Positions 20,342-30,431 of a DNA stretch of 64,000 bases are shown one piece after another. Numbering within the stretch: position 1 is the stretch's first letter; the number at the start of each line of letters is the position of its first letter. This DNA comes from Pyropia haitanensis (taxonomy: Eukaryota > Rhodophyta > Bangiophyceae > Bangiales > Bangiaceae), in the NCBI GenBank assembly GCA_008729055.1, contig SDUX01000010.1, positions 2,433,090-2,497,089 of the forward strand, read 5' to 3'. A program made the position numbers and the translations under genes. Under the pieces are notes generated by a model. It was not told the DNA's origin. It searched no databases and saw nothing but the letters and a program-made list of their open reading frames with translations.

Positions 20342-20831
20342 CCGGGGGCACGAGGGCAACAGGCTGGGGCGGGGGTGGGAGAGGGCACGGGGGTGGGCAG
20401 CATGGGTTTGGGCGACGGCCAGACTGGAGGCGGAGAGAGCGGGGCCCCACAAGACAGCGGTGCGGACTCCGTGCTGGGGGCGCGGGAGGAGGAGCAAGCA
20501 AGACCAAGCATGTGTCCGAGGGACACGGCGCACCAACGCTACTTGACAGCGACCGAACGCCTTTCCACCCTGGACGCGGTCCGCACGGCAGGGGACAACG
20601 ACGCGGGGACATATGCAGAGTTGTCGAGCAGTTTAAAAAAAAAAAAAAGAACAGGAGCTCAACAGCTCAACGGGAACACACGCACGTGTGCCATCACAAC
20701 GACCGCCCCCTGCAGTCGACATTCACCCACCCCCCCAGCGCCAGCCCCTTTCCTCACCCCGCAGCCACCACGCACGACTGCGTGAGCAGCCCGCCCCCCC
20801 AATCCAGCCCCAGTCCAGCCGCTACGCGCGG
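20342..20831. other. Shared 3' spacer between the protease and VIPP1 genes
   Basis: Convergent ends. Contains a 14-base A-run at about 20636-20649, and little else. Confidence 0.5.
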
Positions 20832-21761
20832 TCACTGGAAGTCTCTGCGGAGCTTGTCGAGCTCGGCCTCCACCGCCTTGTCCTTGGGCCTCGACGGGAG
20901 GATAAACGGGGTCTGCTCCGCGCCCAGCTGGCCCTTCATGGCCGCCAGCTCCTTGTCCACGTCGTTCCCCTCGAGGGCCTTGAACTTGGACTCGAGGGAC
21001 ACGTCCGCAGAGCCCCCAATGGCCATCTCGGCGGCCACGTCCGCAGACGTCTCCAGCTCCTCCACCTTGACCTTCATCCGCTCAAACGCTTCGAGCGCAG
21101 AGCTGTCGCCCACGCCCGAGATCATCTCGTTGACCTGCTGGGACGTCTTGGCCGTCTTGGCCCGCGCGATAAACTGGTCCTTCTTGGTCCGCGCCTCATT
21201 AATCTTGCTATCCAGGGCGTTCATCGAGGCGTACAGCTTGTTCACATTCTCCTTCATGCCCGCCAGCTGCGAGTCGAGGCTCTTGACCATGTCCTGCTGG
21301 GCCTTGCGGCGGGTGAGGGCCTCCCGCGCTAGGCCTTCCTCCCCCTTTTGCAGCGCCAGCTGCGCGCGCTTGTACCATTCGTCCGCCGTGGTGGCCGCCA
21401 AGTCCCGCTGCCGCTCCAGCCGCTTAGTCGACGCAGACACCTCCGCGTACGCCTGGCGCACCTTGACCAGGTCGCCTTGCATGTCCGTAACCGCCTGCGT
21501 GATAATCTTCTCGGGGTCCTCCACGCTCGACACTGCCGAGTTCACACTGGCGCGAAAAATCCGCAGGAGGCGGTCAAAGATGTTCATGGACACACGTCCA
21601 CGGCGGGGGGTGGCCGCAGTGGCGGCGGGGGGCGGGGGGAGAGGGCGCGCCACCGTCAACGCGGCGCCGGCCAGGGAGGAGCGGCCGCCACAGACGGCAC
21701 CGCGCCACGCAGTGGCACCCGATCCGACGGCCCCCACAAAGGCCGCAGCAGCAGGCGCCAT
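20832..21761 (-). CDS. VIPP1: VIPP1/IM30, plastid PspA-family membrane-remodelling protein
   Basis: 309 residues. ESCRT-III-like coiled-coil protein needed for thylakoid membrane biogenesis and repair. The start at 21761 gives a plastid transit peptide (MAPAAAAFVGAVGSG, with the Phe near the start typical of red-algal transit peptides). The mature part begins MNIFDRLLRIFRASVNSAV, the membrane-binding amphipathic helix of the family, then EDPEKIITQAVTDMQGDLVKVRQAYAEV. Long charged helices follow (KSLDSQLAGMKENVNKLY), then SLESKFKALEGNDVDKELAAM and a C-terminal extension with VEAELDKLRRDF, the part that separates VIPP1 from bacterial PspA. The in-frame codon at 21815 is GTG, so the ATG at 21761 is preferred. 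No intron. Next gene upstream on the same strand is the thylakoid TL29-like gene. Confidence 0.95.
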   Translation of the reverse strand: MAPAAAAFVGAVGSGATAWRGAVCGGRSSLAGAALTVARPLPPPPAATAATPRRGRVSMNIFDRLLRIFRASVNSAVSSVEDPEKIITQAVTDMQGDLVKVRQAYAEVSASTKRLERQRDLAATTADEWYKRAQLALQKGEEGLAREALTRRKAQQDMVKSLDSQLAGMKENVNKLYASMNALDSKINEARTKKDQFIARAKTAKTSQQVNEMISGVGDSSALEAFERMKVKVEELETSADVAAEMAIGGSADVSLESKFKALEGNDVDKELAAMKGQLGAEQTPFILPSRPKDKAVEAELDKLRRDFQ

Positions 21762-23031
21762 GGCGACCAGCAGGAGAACCACAAACGGCGAAACAGGGGG
21801 AACGAGGGAGAGCACGGGTGGGTGCGGGGAAGAGCTCGGGGACAGCGACTACCACAGACAAGAGCAGGGACTGGACCGAGTCAAGTCGGCGGCAATGGCG
21901 CAGACCGCGGCAGGGACGAGCGATGGCGAGGGGAGGGGCGGGGGTTCCGACGCGCAGGCAGAGGTGTGGGCCAGGGATAGGGGCAGCAGAAGATGTGGGA
22001 CACTCCGTGCTGCAAACACGCCCACAACCACAACCGCGCAATCTGGCCGCGTCTGTACGCTCGAGCCAGCGTGCAATCGTGGGTCAAGCAAACTTGAACA
22101 CAGCCGGCGTAGGCCACCTCGGACCTGCCGTGAGTGAGGACCTTCCACGTGCGCCCAGAGGGACCCCGCCCCACACTGCCAGCAACGCGCATCGTCACCC
22201 TGGATTGGTTGAATCGGACTTGCGGCTGCGCTCTGTCCACGTGGCAATGGTGCCCCCCTCCTGCTCAGCTCGGAGCGCGCTGGAGGGAGCTGCTGCTCGC
22301 CACGGGGCCTGATCCAGCTCGAGACGACCGTGATCGCTACAGGATCCCACTGCTGTAAGCACCGTTCGGATGGCGGCTCGTGGAGCACCTGTCTGGGAGC
22401 AGGCGATGTCGGGATGATGTTCCACCGGAGCGTTCCACCCGCAGCACCCGCCGGCAGTCGCGGCCGAGTGCGGGCGGGGCCGTCACGCCGCGACCAGGAG
22501 CGGGCGGCGCCTTCACGCCGCGGCCCTGCGTGTCTACAAAGCTGATAGTGGGGGTCCCGAGCTGGGGTAGCGTAGGGTGGGGAGCGCGTGGGCGATAGGC
22601 GCATGATGCGATACTGACTGAAGCGACCGTAGGAACGACAGCAGTCTGTGGGAGGCATGGGCACGTCGGTGTGGTTCAATAGCGGGACGGTGGGGGGGGC
22701 GGACGGGCCACCCGTCGACTCGCAGAGGCCACGCCCCCGCAGATGACAATCGGAGGCAGCGTATGCGTGGCAACGCAGTTTGCGTCCAGGCGTTCCGCGA
22801 GCTGCCACACGCGGTGTTGGTAGGTACATCCCAATTCGCGCCGCACTGGTCGACCACGGCGCGACCGCCCGCCCGTCCGCCCCCAACCGTCGAGGGTGTC
22901 CCTCGGCCCGTTCGGACACCCGCATCCGCCCCAGCCAATCGACCCTCCCGCGCATTCAACCGTCCCCCCACTACATCCTTTCATTCTTCCGCCTCCCCCC
23001 CCGTGCCATCCATCCAGCCGATGAGCTCCGC
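21762..23031. other. Spacer upstream of VIPP1
   Basis: Mixed-composition sequence, less GC-extreme than most of the window, that should hold the VIPP1 promoter and the 3' region of the TL29-like gene. Two similar 'GGGCGG..C(G/T)TCACGCCGCG' pieces lie at about 22473-22525. No conserved coding sequence. Confidence 0.45.
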
Positions 23032-24297
23032 TCAGCTGCCCAGCAGCTTGACGCTCTCAAAGCGGGTGCCCAGCAGCGTCATCCGCTCAAACGCGTTGGC
23101 AAAGTCATTCGAAAACGCCTTGTTGTTGCCCGCGTACTTTTCGAGCGCCGCCCGGCACGCCGGGTCCTCGAGCACCACCCGGTCCCGCGTGGAGAGGGTG
23201 CCCTTCTTGCCCGCCTTCTCCGCCGCGAGCAGCGCCTTGAGGTACCCATTCCCAAACTTGGTCTTGCCGCCCAGCGTCAGCGTCGACACGTTGCTGTTGA
23301 CGAGGACGGCGCCCTTGCGCTTCTTCACGCCCACCGCGCCCACGTCCTCATTGCCGGTGGGCCCGCCGCCGTACGTCATCGCGTCGACCTCCTCCTCCTC
23401 CGCATCCCCCGCGAGCGCCGCGTTGGCCTCCTCCCGCGACGCGCCAATGTCGCCGAGCACGCCCACCGCCCCGTGCCACAGCACCAGCTCCTTGGCGCCG
23501 CCAATGCCCGACGCGTTCAGCGCGGCCACCAGCTCCTCGGCGGGCGCGTCGTCCGCCCACAGGGCCGACGACGACGGCGGGTCGGGCTCGGTCGCGTCCT
23601 CCCGGCCCAGCTGGATGACAATCCGCGGGCCCGCCGCCACCTCCACCGCCACCGCGCCGGCAAACGCGAAAAAGTCCGCCACCGACACGCCGTCCTTGCC
23701 CGCCGCGGCGAGCGCGCCAATCGCCGACACGGCGTCCGCGACGCCCGCGTTTTGGGGGCGCCCCAGCTCGAGCCGCAGCGACCCGTTGAGGCCGCCCGCC
23801 CCCGTCGCCGTATCGTACGTGAGCGTATCGTGGAGGCCGACGAGGACGGCGGAGCTGAGGAGCGACGGCCGCGTCGCGAGCAGGTTGCGCAGGTTCGCCT
23901 TGGTCCGGTTGATGGCCGACACCTTCATCTCCTTGTCGCCGTACCGGTCCGTGTCCACGTCCACCGTCGCCGCCGCGGGGGGGGGCGCGGGGAGCAACCC
24001 CACCGCCGCCGCCGCCGTCACGCCCGCCGCGGCGGCCAAGACGGAGCGGCGGCTGACGGCGGCGGCGGGGGCGGCAGCCCCCCCACCCGCGGCGGCAGGG
24101 GCGGCGGGCGACGGCGCCGCCGCCCCCGACGGCGCCGCCGCCGCACACGTCACCGCCGCGACCGATCGGGTGTGGGCGGCGGCGGCGCCGCCACGGACAG
24201 CGGCGGCACGCCGCCACGCCACAAAGCGCCCACCGCCACACAGGGGGGGCGGGGAGGGCGTAAAGGCGGCGCCGGCAGCGGCGGCGGCGGCGGCCAT
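23032..24297 (-). CDS. TL29-like thylakoid-lumen ascorbate-peroxidase homologue with degenerate active site
   Basis: 421 residues. From the ATG at 24297 the protein begins with an Ala-rich plastid transit peptide (AGAAFTPSPPPLCGGG). A second, Tat-type signal follows: twin arginine in SRRSVLAAAAGVTAAAAVGL ending in APPPAAATVD, predicting transfer to the thylakoid lumen. The rest follows the class I haem-peroxidase fold: SSAVLVGLHDTLTYD lines up with the distal helix of ascorbate peroxidase, GGLNGSLRLELGRPQN and VSVADFFAFAGAVAVEVAAGP are close to that family. By eye, the distal Arg and Trp are replaced (only His kept). The region of the proximal His reads KELVLWHGAVGVLG, with no clear equivalent. 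The same loss is known for plant TL29/APX4, which does not bind haem. Structural or PSII-associated role inferred from that homologue. Confidence 0.8.
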   Translation of the reverse strand: MAAAAAAAGAAFTPSPPPLCGGGRFVAWRRAAAVRGGAAAAHTRSVAAVTCAAAAPSGAAAPSPAAPAAAGGGAAAPAAAVSRRSVLAAAAGVTAAAAVGLLPAPPPAAATVDVDTDRYGDKEMKVSAINRTKANLRNLLATRPSLLSSAVLVGLHDTLTYDTATGAGGLNGSLRLELGRPQNAGVADAVSAIGALAAAGKDGVSVADFFAFAGAVAVEVAAGPRIVIQLGREDATEPDPPSSSALWADDAPAEELVAALNASGIGGAKELVLWHGAVGVLGDIGASREEANAALAGDAEEEEVDAMTYGGGPTGNEDVGAVGVKKRKGAVLVNSNVSTLTLGGKTKFGNGYLKALLAAEKAGKKGTLSTRDRVVLEDPACRAALEKYAGNNKAFSNDFANAFERMTLLGTRFESVKLLGS

Positions 24298-24755
24298 GGC
24301 GGCGGCGGCGGCGGCGGCGCGCGACCGCCGACGCAGGCACGACAGGGGTGGCAAACACGAGCGAGGAGGTGCGGGTGGCAAGCACGGAGCAAGGGACTCG
24401 GAGCAGGGGGGGGATGAGGGGGAGAGCGGGCGGCGTCCCAATGGCGGCGACAGGATGGGGGGCGGACGCCGTGGTGGGGGGGGGGGGCGGGCGGGGCGGG
24501 GCGCGGACCCCAGCGATGACGATGGCGCACAGGCGCCGCCGCCTCCGCTGCCAGTCGCCAGGCGGGCGGCAGCCGCCCGGATCTCCGCGGCCCCATCCAA
24601 TCTCACGCGCGCATCTCATTCCCGGTGGAGGCAGACGATGGACCTAAATACTTCTCTTTTTTTTTTTGGTGCTCTCGATCGGCACCAAGCGCAACGGCGG
24701 TGGCGCGCGCGCACCCACACGCGTGCGCCGCGCGGTTGCTCCTCCCCCCCCGCCG
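24298..24755. other. Spacer between the TL29-like gene and the KA1-like gene
   Basis: GC-rich with a T-run at about 24657-24667. It should contain the promoter of the TL29-like gene and the 3' end of the next minus-strand gene. Confidence 0.4.
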
Positions 24756-24999
24756 CTAGTAGGACAGCCCCGAGCCGGGGACCCCCCCCCCCCCCATCCC
24801 CCCCCCGGGGTCCCCCCCACCCCCCCGCGCCCATCCCCCCCGCCCCCGCCGCGCGCAAAAACCCCATGTGCAGGCCGTTGAAGAAGCGCACAAACGCGGC
24901 GCTCGGCGTGGCCCCCCGGTCCTCCTTGCCCCGCGCGACCGCCACCGCCGTGCCGCCGCCCGGCGCCGCGTCGAGCGTGACGCTGCAGTAGAGGACGCG

Positions 25000-25035
<36 letters not shown>

Positions 25036-25168
25036 GGCGGGGCGGCGGCGGCCGCCGCTGCCGCTGCCGCCGCCGGCGCTGCTGCTGCCGCCGCCGGCGC
25101 TGCCGCTGCCGCCGCCGCCGCCATCCCCGCCGCCGCCGCCGCCGCTCGTCCACGCCGCGTGCGCGGCG

Positions 25169-25211
<43 letters not shown>

Positions 25212-25835
25212 CGAGCGGCGCCTCGGCCTTGATCTTGGCCCGCCGCTCCGCGTCGCCGCCGCGGACCGCCACGACCACCGCCCCGCGGTCGGCGAGGACG
25301 CGCGCGACGAGCCGCGCGGCGGCGCCGACCGGCAGCGGCGTCGCCCAGTGGGTGGACCGCTCGTCCGTCATGGCCTTCTTCTTGGTCAGCAGCGACGCCA
25401 GCCGGGAGCGCCCGCCGCCACCCCCACCGCCGCCGCCGCCACGGCCACCGCCAGTGCCGCCCGCACCACCCGCACCACCACCGCCGGGGGTGACACCCCG
25501 CGGCGCCGCGGCCGCCCCGGCCGCGGCCGCCGCCCCCGCGGGCGTCCCCCCCCCCCCCCCCACTCCCAGCCACCCCCAGCGACGGGGGTGCCCGGCGAGC
25601 GCCCCCCCCCCCCCCCCCCCCCTCCACCACCGCCGCCCGGGTAGGCATAGTCGCCGCCGCCGCCGCCAGCCACCCCCCCCCCCCCCCCACGCCCTGCACG
25701 CCCGCCGGCGGCGGCACGCCACTCGCCGCGGCGGCCGCGGCGGCCGCCCGCGCCGCCGCGGCGGCGGCGGCGGCGGCGCCCGCCGCGACGAGCGCGTCCG
25801 CGTCCGCGGCGGCCGCGGCGAGCGCATCGTCCAGC

Positions 25836-25872
<37 letters not shown>

Positions 25873-25984
25873 GCGGCGTCCCCCGCCGGCCCCGCCGCGG
25901 CCACGCGGCGCCCGCCGCCCAGCCGCCGCTGCCGCCGCTGCTGTCGCCGGCGCCGCCCGCCACGGCCGGCGCCGACACGGCGCT

Positions 25985-26043
<59 letters not shown>

Positions 26044-26253
26044 TGCCGGGCATGCCGCCGTGGCGGCTGCCACCGCCCGTCGCGGTGAGCGTCCGCCGCA
26101 GGCGCCCGCCGGGCGCGCCGCCGCCGCCGCCAGTCGCGCCGGGCGAGCCACCCCCGCCCGGCGGCACGCCCGCCCCCGCGCCGGTGCCCACCCACAGGCC
26201 CGTCGCGCTCCGCGGGGGCACCCCGTGCGCGTGGCCATGCCCATGCCCATGGC

Positions 26254-26293
<40 letters not shown>

Positions 26294-26295
26294 AC

Positions 26296-26337
<42 letters not shown>

Positions 26338-26486
26338 CACTCGCGACGGCCCACCCCGCCCGCGGCGGCAGCGCGTGCCCCTCGGTGGCGGCGGCGGCGG
26401 CGGCCCAGCCCGCGCTGCCCATACTCGCCACCCCCCCGCTGCCGCTGCCGCCACTCGGCGCGCGCGGCCGCAGGCCCGGCCGCCGC

Positions 26487-26518
<32 letters not shown>

Positions 26519-26608
26519 TGCGGACATGTCGCGGTCGCCGCCGCCGGGTGCGGCGGCCGCCGTGGCCGCCGCCGCGAGGGTGCTGCTGCCGCTGCTGCCG
26601 GCGGCGCT

Positions 26609-26649
<41 letters not shown>

Positions 26650-27314
26650 TGCTACCGCCCCGGGTGCTGTGCGCGCCAGGCCGGCGGCGCACGGGGCGGG
26701 GGCCCCCGACCGACGGGCGGGGGGGCTCCCCGGCCGGCCTCCGCGTCGCCGCCGCCGCCGGCCTGGCGCCTGGCGGCGACGCTGCCGCGGTCGCGCCCGT
26801 CGCCGCCGCCGCCGCCGTGTTGGCCGCCGCCGCCGCCCCCGCCGCCGCCGTCGACGCGGCCGCGGCGGCGGCGGACACCATGAGCACCGACGCCGACGCG
26901 GGCGGCGTGTCATCGTCGGCCGCGTCGGACCAGTCGGCGGCGGCCGCGTCGAGGAGCGCCCCCCGCCCACCGCCGGCACCCGCTCCCCCCCCACCACCGC
27001 CGCCGCCGCCGCCACCGTCGCCGCCGCCACCGCCGCCGCCACGGCCAGTGGCGCCACCCCTCGCGGGCGGATGAAAGGCGGTCGGCACGCTGGGCGCCGC
27101 CGCCGGGGCTGCCAAGGCCGCCGCGCCAGCGGCCTGCGGCCGCGCCGGCGGGCCCCGCCGCGCCAACGGCCGCCCGCCGTCGCTCCCGTCGGCGGGCGGC
27201 GCCGCGGCCGCCACCGCCGGCGGCCGCCGCGACGCCGCGTCGGCCGCGTCGACGGGGTGGCCGGCCGCCGCGGCTGGCGCGCCAGCCGCGGCGGCGGCGG
27301 CGGCGGCGGTGGCC

Positions 27315-27364
<50 letters not shown>

Positions 27365-28181
27365 AGGCCGCCCCGCCGCGTCCCGCTCCCGCCGCTCCCG
27401 CCGCCGCCGCCGCTCCTTCCGCCGCGCCGGCGCGGCGGCGGCGGCGGCGGCGGCAGCGTCGGCGCCGCCGCCGCCGCGTGCCGCGCCGCCCCGCCCACGG
27501 GGCGACGACGCCGCCGCGGCGGGCACCGCGTCGGCGGCGGCGGCCGCCCCCCCGCCGCCGGCGGTCCCCGCCGACGAGCGGGTGAGGGTGGACAGCGTCG
27601 ATGACGACGCGGAGCTGTGGGCGCCGACCGACCGGCCGGTGGGGGGCGGGGGGGCGCCGTCGGCGCCCGCGCCGGCGGCGCCGGGGGGGGGGGAAGGGCT
27701 CGCCCCGGCCCCCGCCGGCGGCGGAGGGGGGGTCCCCGCCCCGGCCGGCGGGGGGGCCGCCCGCGGCGCGGGGGGGGGGGTGGCCGCCGCGGCCGGCCGC
27801 CCCGCCGGGTGGCCGGGGGGGGAGGGCGCCGCCCCGCCGGGCGCCGCCGCCGCCCGCCCGGCGGCGGGCGCCGCCGCCGCCGGCGCGGCCGCTGCCGCCG
27901 CCGCGGCACCCGTCAGCGCCGGCGTCGACGCCGACGGCGGGACGGGCCGGGCGGGCCGCCCCCCCCCCCCCCCGCCCCCCCGCCCCGCGCCGCCGCCGCC
28001 GCCGCCACCACCGCGGGCGGCACGGCGAGGGTGCCCGACGATGGCGGCTCGGCGTCGTCGGCCCAGCCGGGCGGCGGCGGCGTCGTCCCGCCGGCCGCGT
28101 CCGCCGCGGCCGCGGCGGGCGGGGGGGGGGTGGCGGGCGGGGGGGGGGCGGGAGCGGCGGCGGCGGGGGGGGCGGCCATCC

Positions 28182-28243
<62 letters not shown>

Positions 28244-28507
28244 CGTGGCGTCGTCCGCGGCGCGGCCGCCGCCGGCTGTGTGGCGGGCGCGGCCGCCACC
28301 GTCGGCGCCGCCGCCGGCGTGCGGGCGACTGCCGGCACCCCGCCAGCGGTGGCGGCCACGGGCGGCGTCGCGGCCACGGCGGGGGCGGCCGCCGGTGGGG
28401 TGACGGCGGCCGCCGCCGCCGGCTGCCGGCCGCCCCCCCGGCCCGCCGGCGCCGGCCGCCGCCGCCGCGGCGCGGGGCGCACCACCGCCGCCGCCGCCGC
28501 CGCGGGT

Positions 28508-28555
<48 letters not shown>

Positions 28556-29147
28556 ACACCGCCGCCGGCGCCGGCGCCGCCGGCGCCGCCGCCACCGCCG
28601 CCCGCCGCCAATGCCGCCGCCGCGGCGGCGGCGGCGGTGGCGGCCGCCGCGGCGGCCACCACCGACACCCCCGACGCCGCCGCGGCGGGCGGGATGGGGC
28701 GGAACGCGGCGGCGGGGGCGGCCGCCGCCGCCGCCGCCGCCGGCCGCAGCGCACCCCCGCCCCGCGCCGGTGGTGCTGCTGCTGGTGCTCCTGCTGCCTG
28801 GGCGAGAGGGGCGGCGGGGGTGACACCGCCAAGGGGGGACGACGCGGGGGGCGCGGAACCCCGGCCGCCCGCCGCCCCCGCCGCCGCCGCGGTGGCGGTG
28901 GTGGTGGCGGCGGCGGCGGCGGGCGCCCGGGGGGGGGCGTCACGGCCGGCGGCGACGGCCACCGCGGCGCCGCGGCGGGCACCGCCGCGGCAGGGCGGGC
29001 CGCGGCGGCGGCGGCGGCGCGGTCGGGCGCCGCCGCCGCGGCGCGCGATGCGGCCGCCGCCGGCGGCGCGGCCGCCGCCGCGGCGGCCGCGGCACGCGCG
29101 GCCGCCGCGGCCGCCGCCGGCGGCGGCGCCCCCCCCCCACCGCCGGT

Positions 29148-29178
<31 letters not shown>

Positions 29179-29401
29179 TCGACGGCGGCGGCGTCGACGG
29201 CGGCGGCGGCGGCCGCGGCGGCGGCGGCGCCGACGCGGACCGCGCCGGCGGCGCGCAGACAACGACAATGGCGGTGACGGGCGGCGGCCGCGGCGCGGGC
29301 GGGCGGGAGGGGAAGAGGGAGGGCGGCTCGGGGAGGGGCGGCAGGTCCACCTCCACCACCGACCCGTCGTCATCGTCGCTGCTGCTGGCGCTGGCGGTGG
29401 T

Positions 29402-29436
<35 letters not shown>

Positions 29437-29566
29437 GGCTGTCGACGCTGCCGCCGCTGCCGCTGCCGTCGCTGTCGCTGCCGCCGCCGCCGTCGCCGTC
29501 GCCGCTGCTGTCGTCCGTGTCCGTGTCGCCGCCGCGGCCGTCACGCCGGGGTGGGGCGGTGGCGTA

Positions 29567-29605
<39 letters not shown>

Positions 29606-29803
29606 GCCACCGCCACCGCCACCGCCGCCGCCACCGCCGCCGCCGCCGCCGCGGCGGGCGTGCCGCGGCGGGCTCCCCGCCCGCCGGGTGGCCAGCGGCA
29701 ACGCGGGCGGCGCGCCCGCCACCCACCGCGTCAGGTCCGCCTCGCCGCCCACGGTCGTGGACGACGCCGCGGCGACCGCCGCCGCCGCCGACGGCGGCGC
29801 CAT
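24756..29803 (-). CDS. Very low-complexity protein with a C-terminal KA1-like domain, several frame breaks
   Basis: Minus-strand coding is favoured because sensible segments appear in sequence, separated by poly-Gly/Ala tracts. N-terminus MAPPSAAAAVAAASSTTVGG (ATG at 29803), then GEADLTRWVAGAPPALPLA, SSDDDDGSVVEVDLPPLPEP, GWADDAEPPSSGTLAVPP, HSSASSSTLSTLTRSSAG, and LLDAAAADWSDAADDDTPP. The last 150 residues before the poly-C block resemble a KA1 domain of SNF1/CIPK/CHK1-type kinases: RSTHWATPLPVGAAARLVAR, then after a long poly-Gly insert VLYCSVTLDAAPGG and AAFVRFFNGLHMGF. Frames change at C/G runs (for example 25548-25689 and 27640-27790). I found no kinase catalytic domain in the window. 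The C-terminus is uncertain because of C-runs at 24780-24840. Boundaries and the single-gene model are tentative. Confidence 0.4.
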
Positions 29804-29820
29804 CACGCCGCCGCGGTCAC

Positions 29821-29880
<60 letters not shown>

Positions 29881-29900
29881 TGCTGTTACCGCCGCCGCCG
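25000..29900. repeat. Dense trinucleotide (CCG/CGG) and homopolymer repeats
   Basis: Nearly continuous CCG/GGC-type microsatellites, e.g. about 26263-26336, 28190-28245, 29577-29665 and 29830-29880. A (GGGCGC)n tract lies at about 28505-28555 (Pro-Ala dipeptides on the minus strand). Many translate to poly-Gly or poly-Ala of the minus-strand gene. Their lengths are the least reliable part of the sequence. Confidence 0.8.
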
Positions 29901-30403
29901 CCACCACCGCCGCCGGCCGCCGCCGCCGTCGTTGACACCACCGCCGCCACCGCCGGCGGCCACGCAGCGGCGGCGAGCCGGCCGCGGCGCTACCCACGCC
30001 ACGCCACCCACCGGCGGCCACCACACACACACGCGCTCCCCCTCCCCCACCCCCCCCTCCCCCCCCCCCCCACCGCCCCCCCCCCCCCACCGACGCTCCC
30101 CGGTGGACGTGCACCGCCGTGCACCACCCCCCCCGCCCGTCGGGGCGGCGGCGCCACACCCCCCCCCCCCCGCCGCCGCGGCCCAAACCCGCCGACCCGC
30201 CCGTCCCGCCGCCGACCCGCCCGCCGCGTCGGCGTGGTCGGCAGCCGCAGCCGACCGCGCGGCGGCGGCGCACCCGTGGCGGGCCGCCACCGCCGTGCAC
30301 ACCCGGCGTGAGGGGGGGGGGGTGGTGGGGGAAGGATGGGCGGCGGCGGCCGCCGCACCGCGCGGCGGTGGCGGCGGCGGCGGAGGGGGGGGGGGGGGGG
30401 GGG

Positions 30404-30431
30404 GTGTGTGTGTGTGTGTGTGTGTGTGTGT
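30404..30431 (+). repeat. (GT)n microsatellite
   Basis: Fourteen GT units directly after a G-run, in non-coding sequence. Confidence 0.95.

Noticed and set aside
26052..29277. Long plus-strand frames of poly-Pro, poly-Ala or poly-Arg
   Set aside because: They are complements of the CCG repeats; the minus strand gives mixed, acidic and Ser/Thr-containing segments more like real protein.
24756..29803. Calling this gene a protein kinase
   Set aside because: Only a KA1-like C-terminus is visible; no P-loop, HRD or DFG motif was found in any frame nearby.
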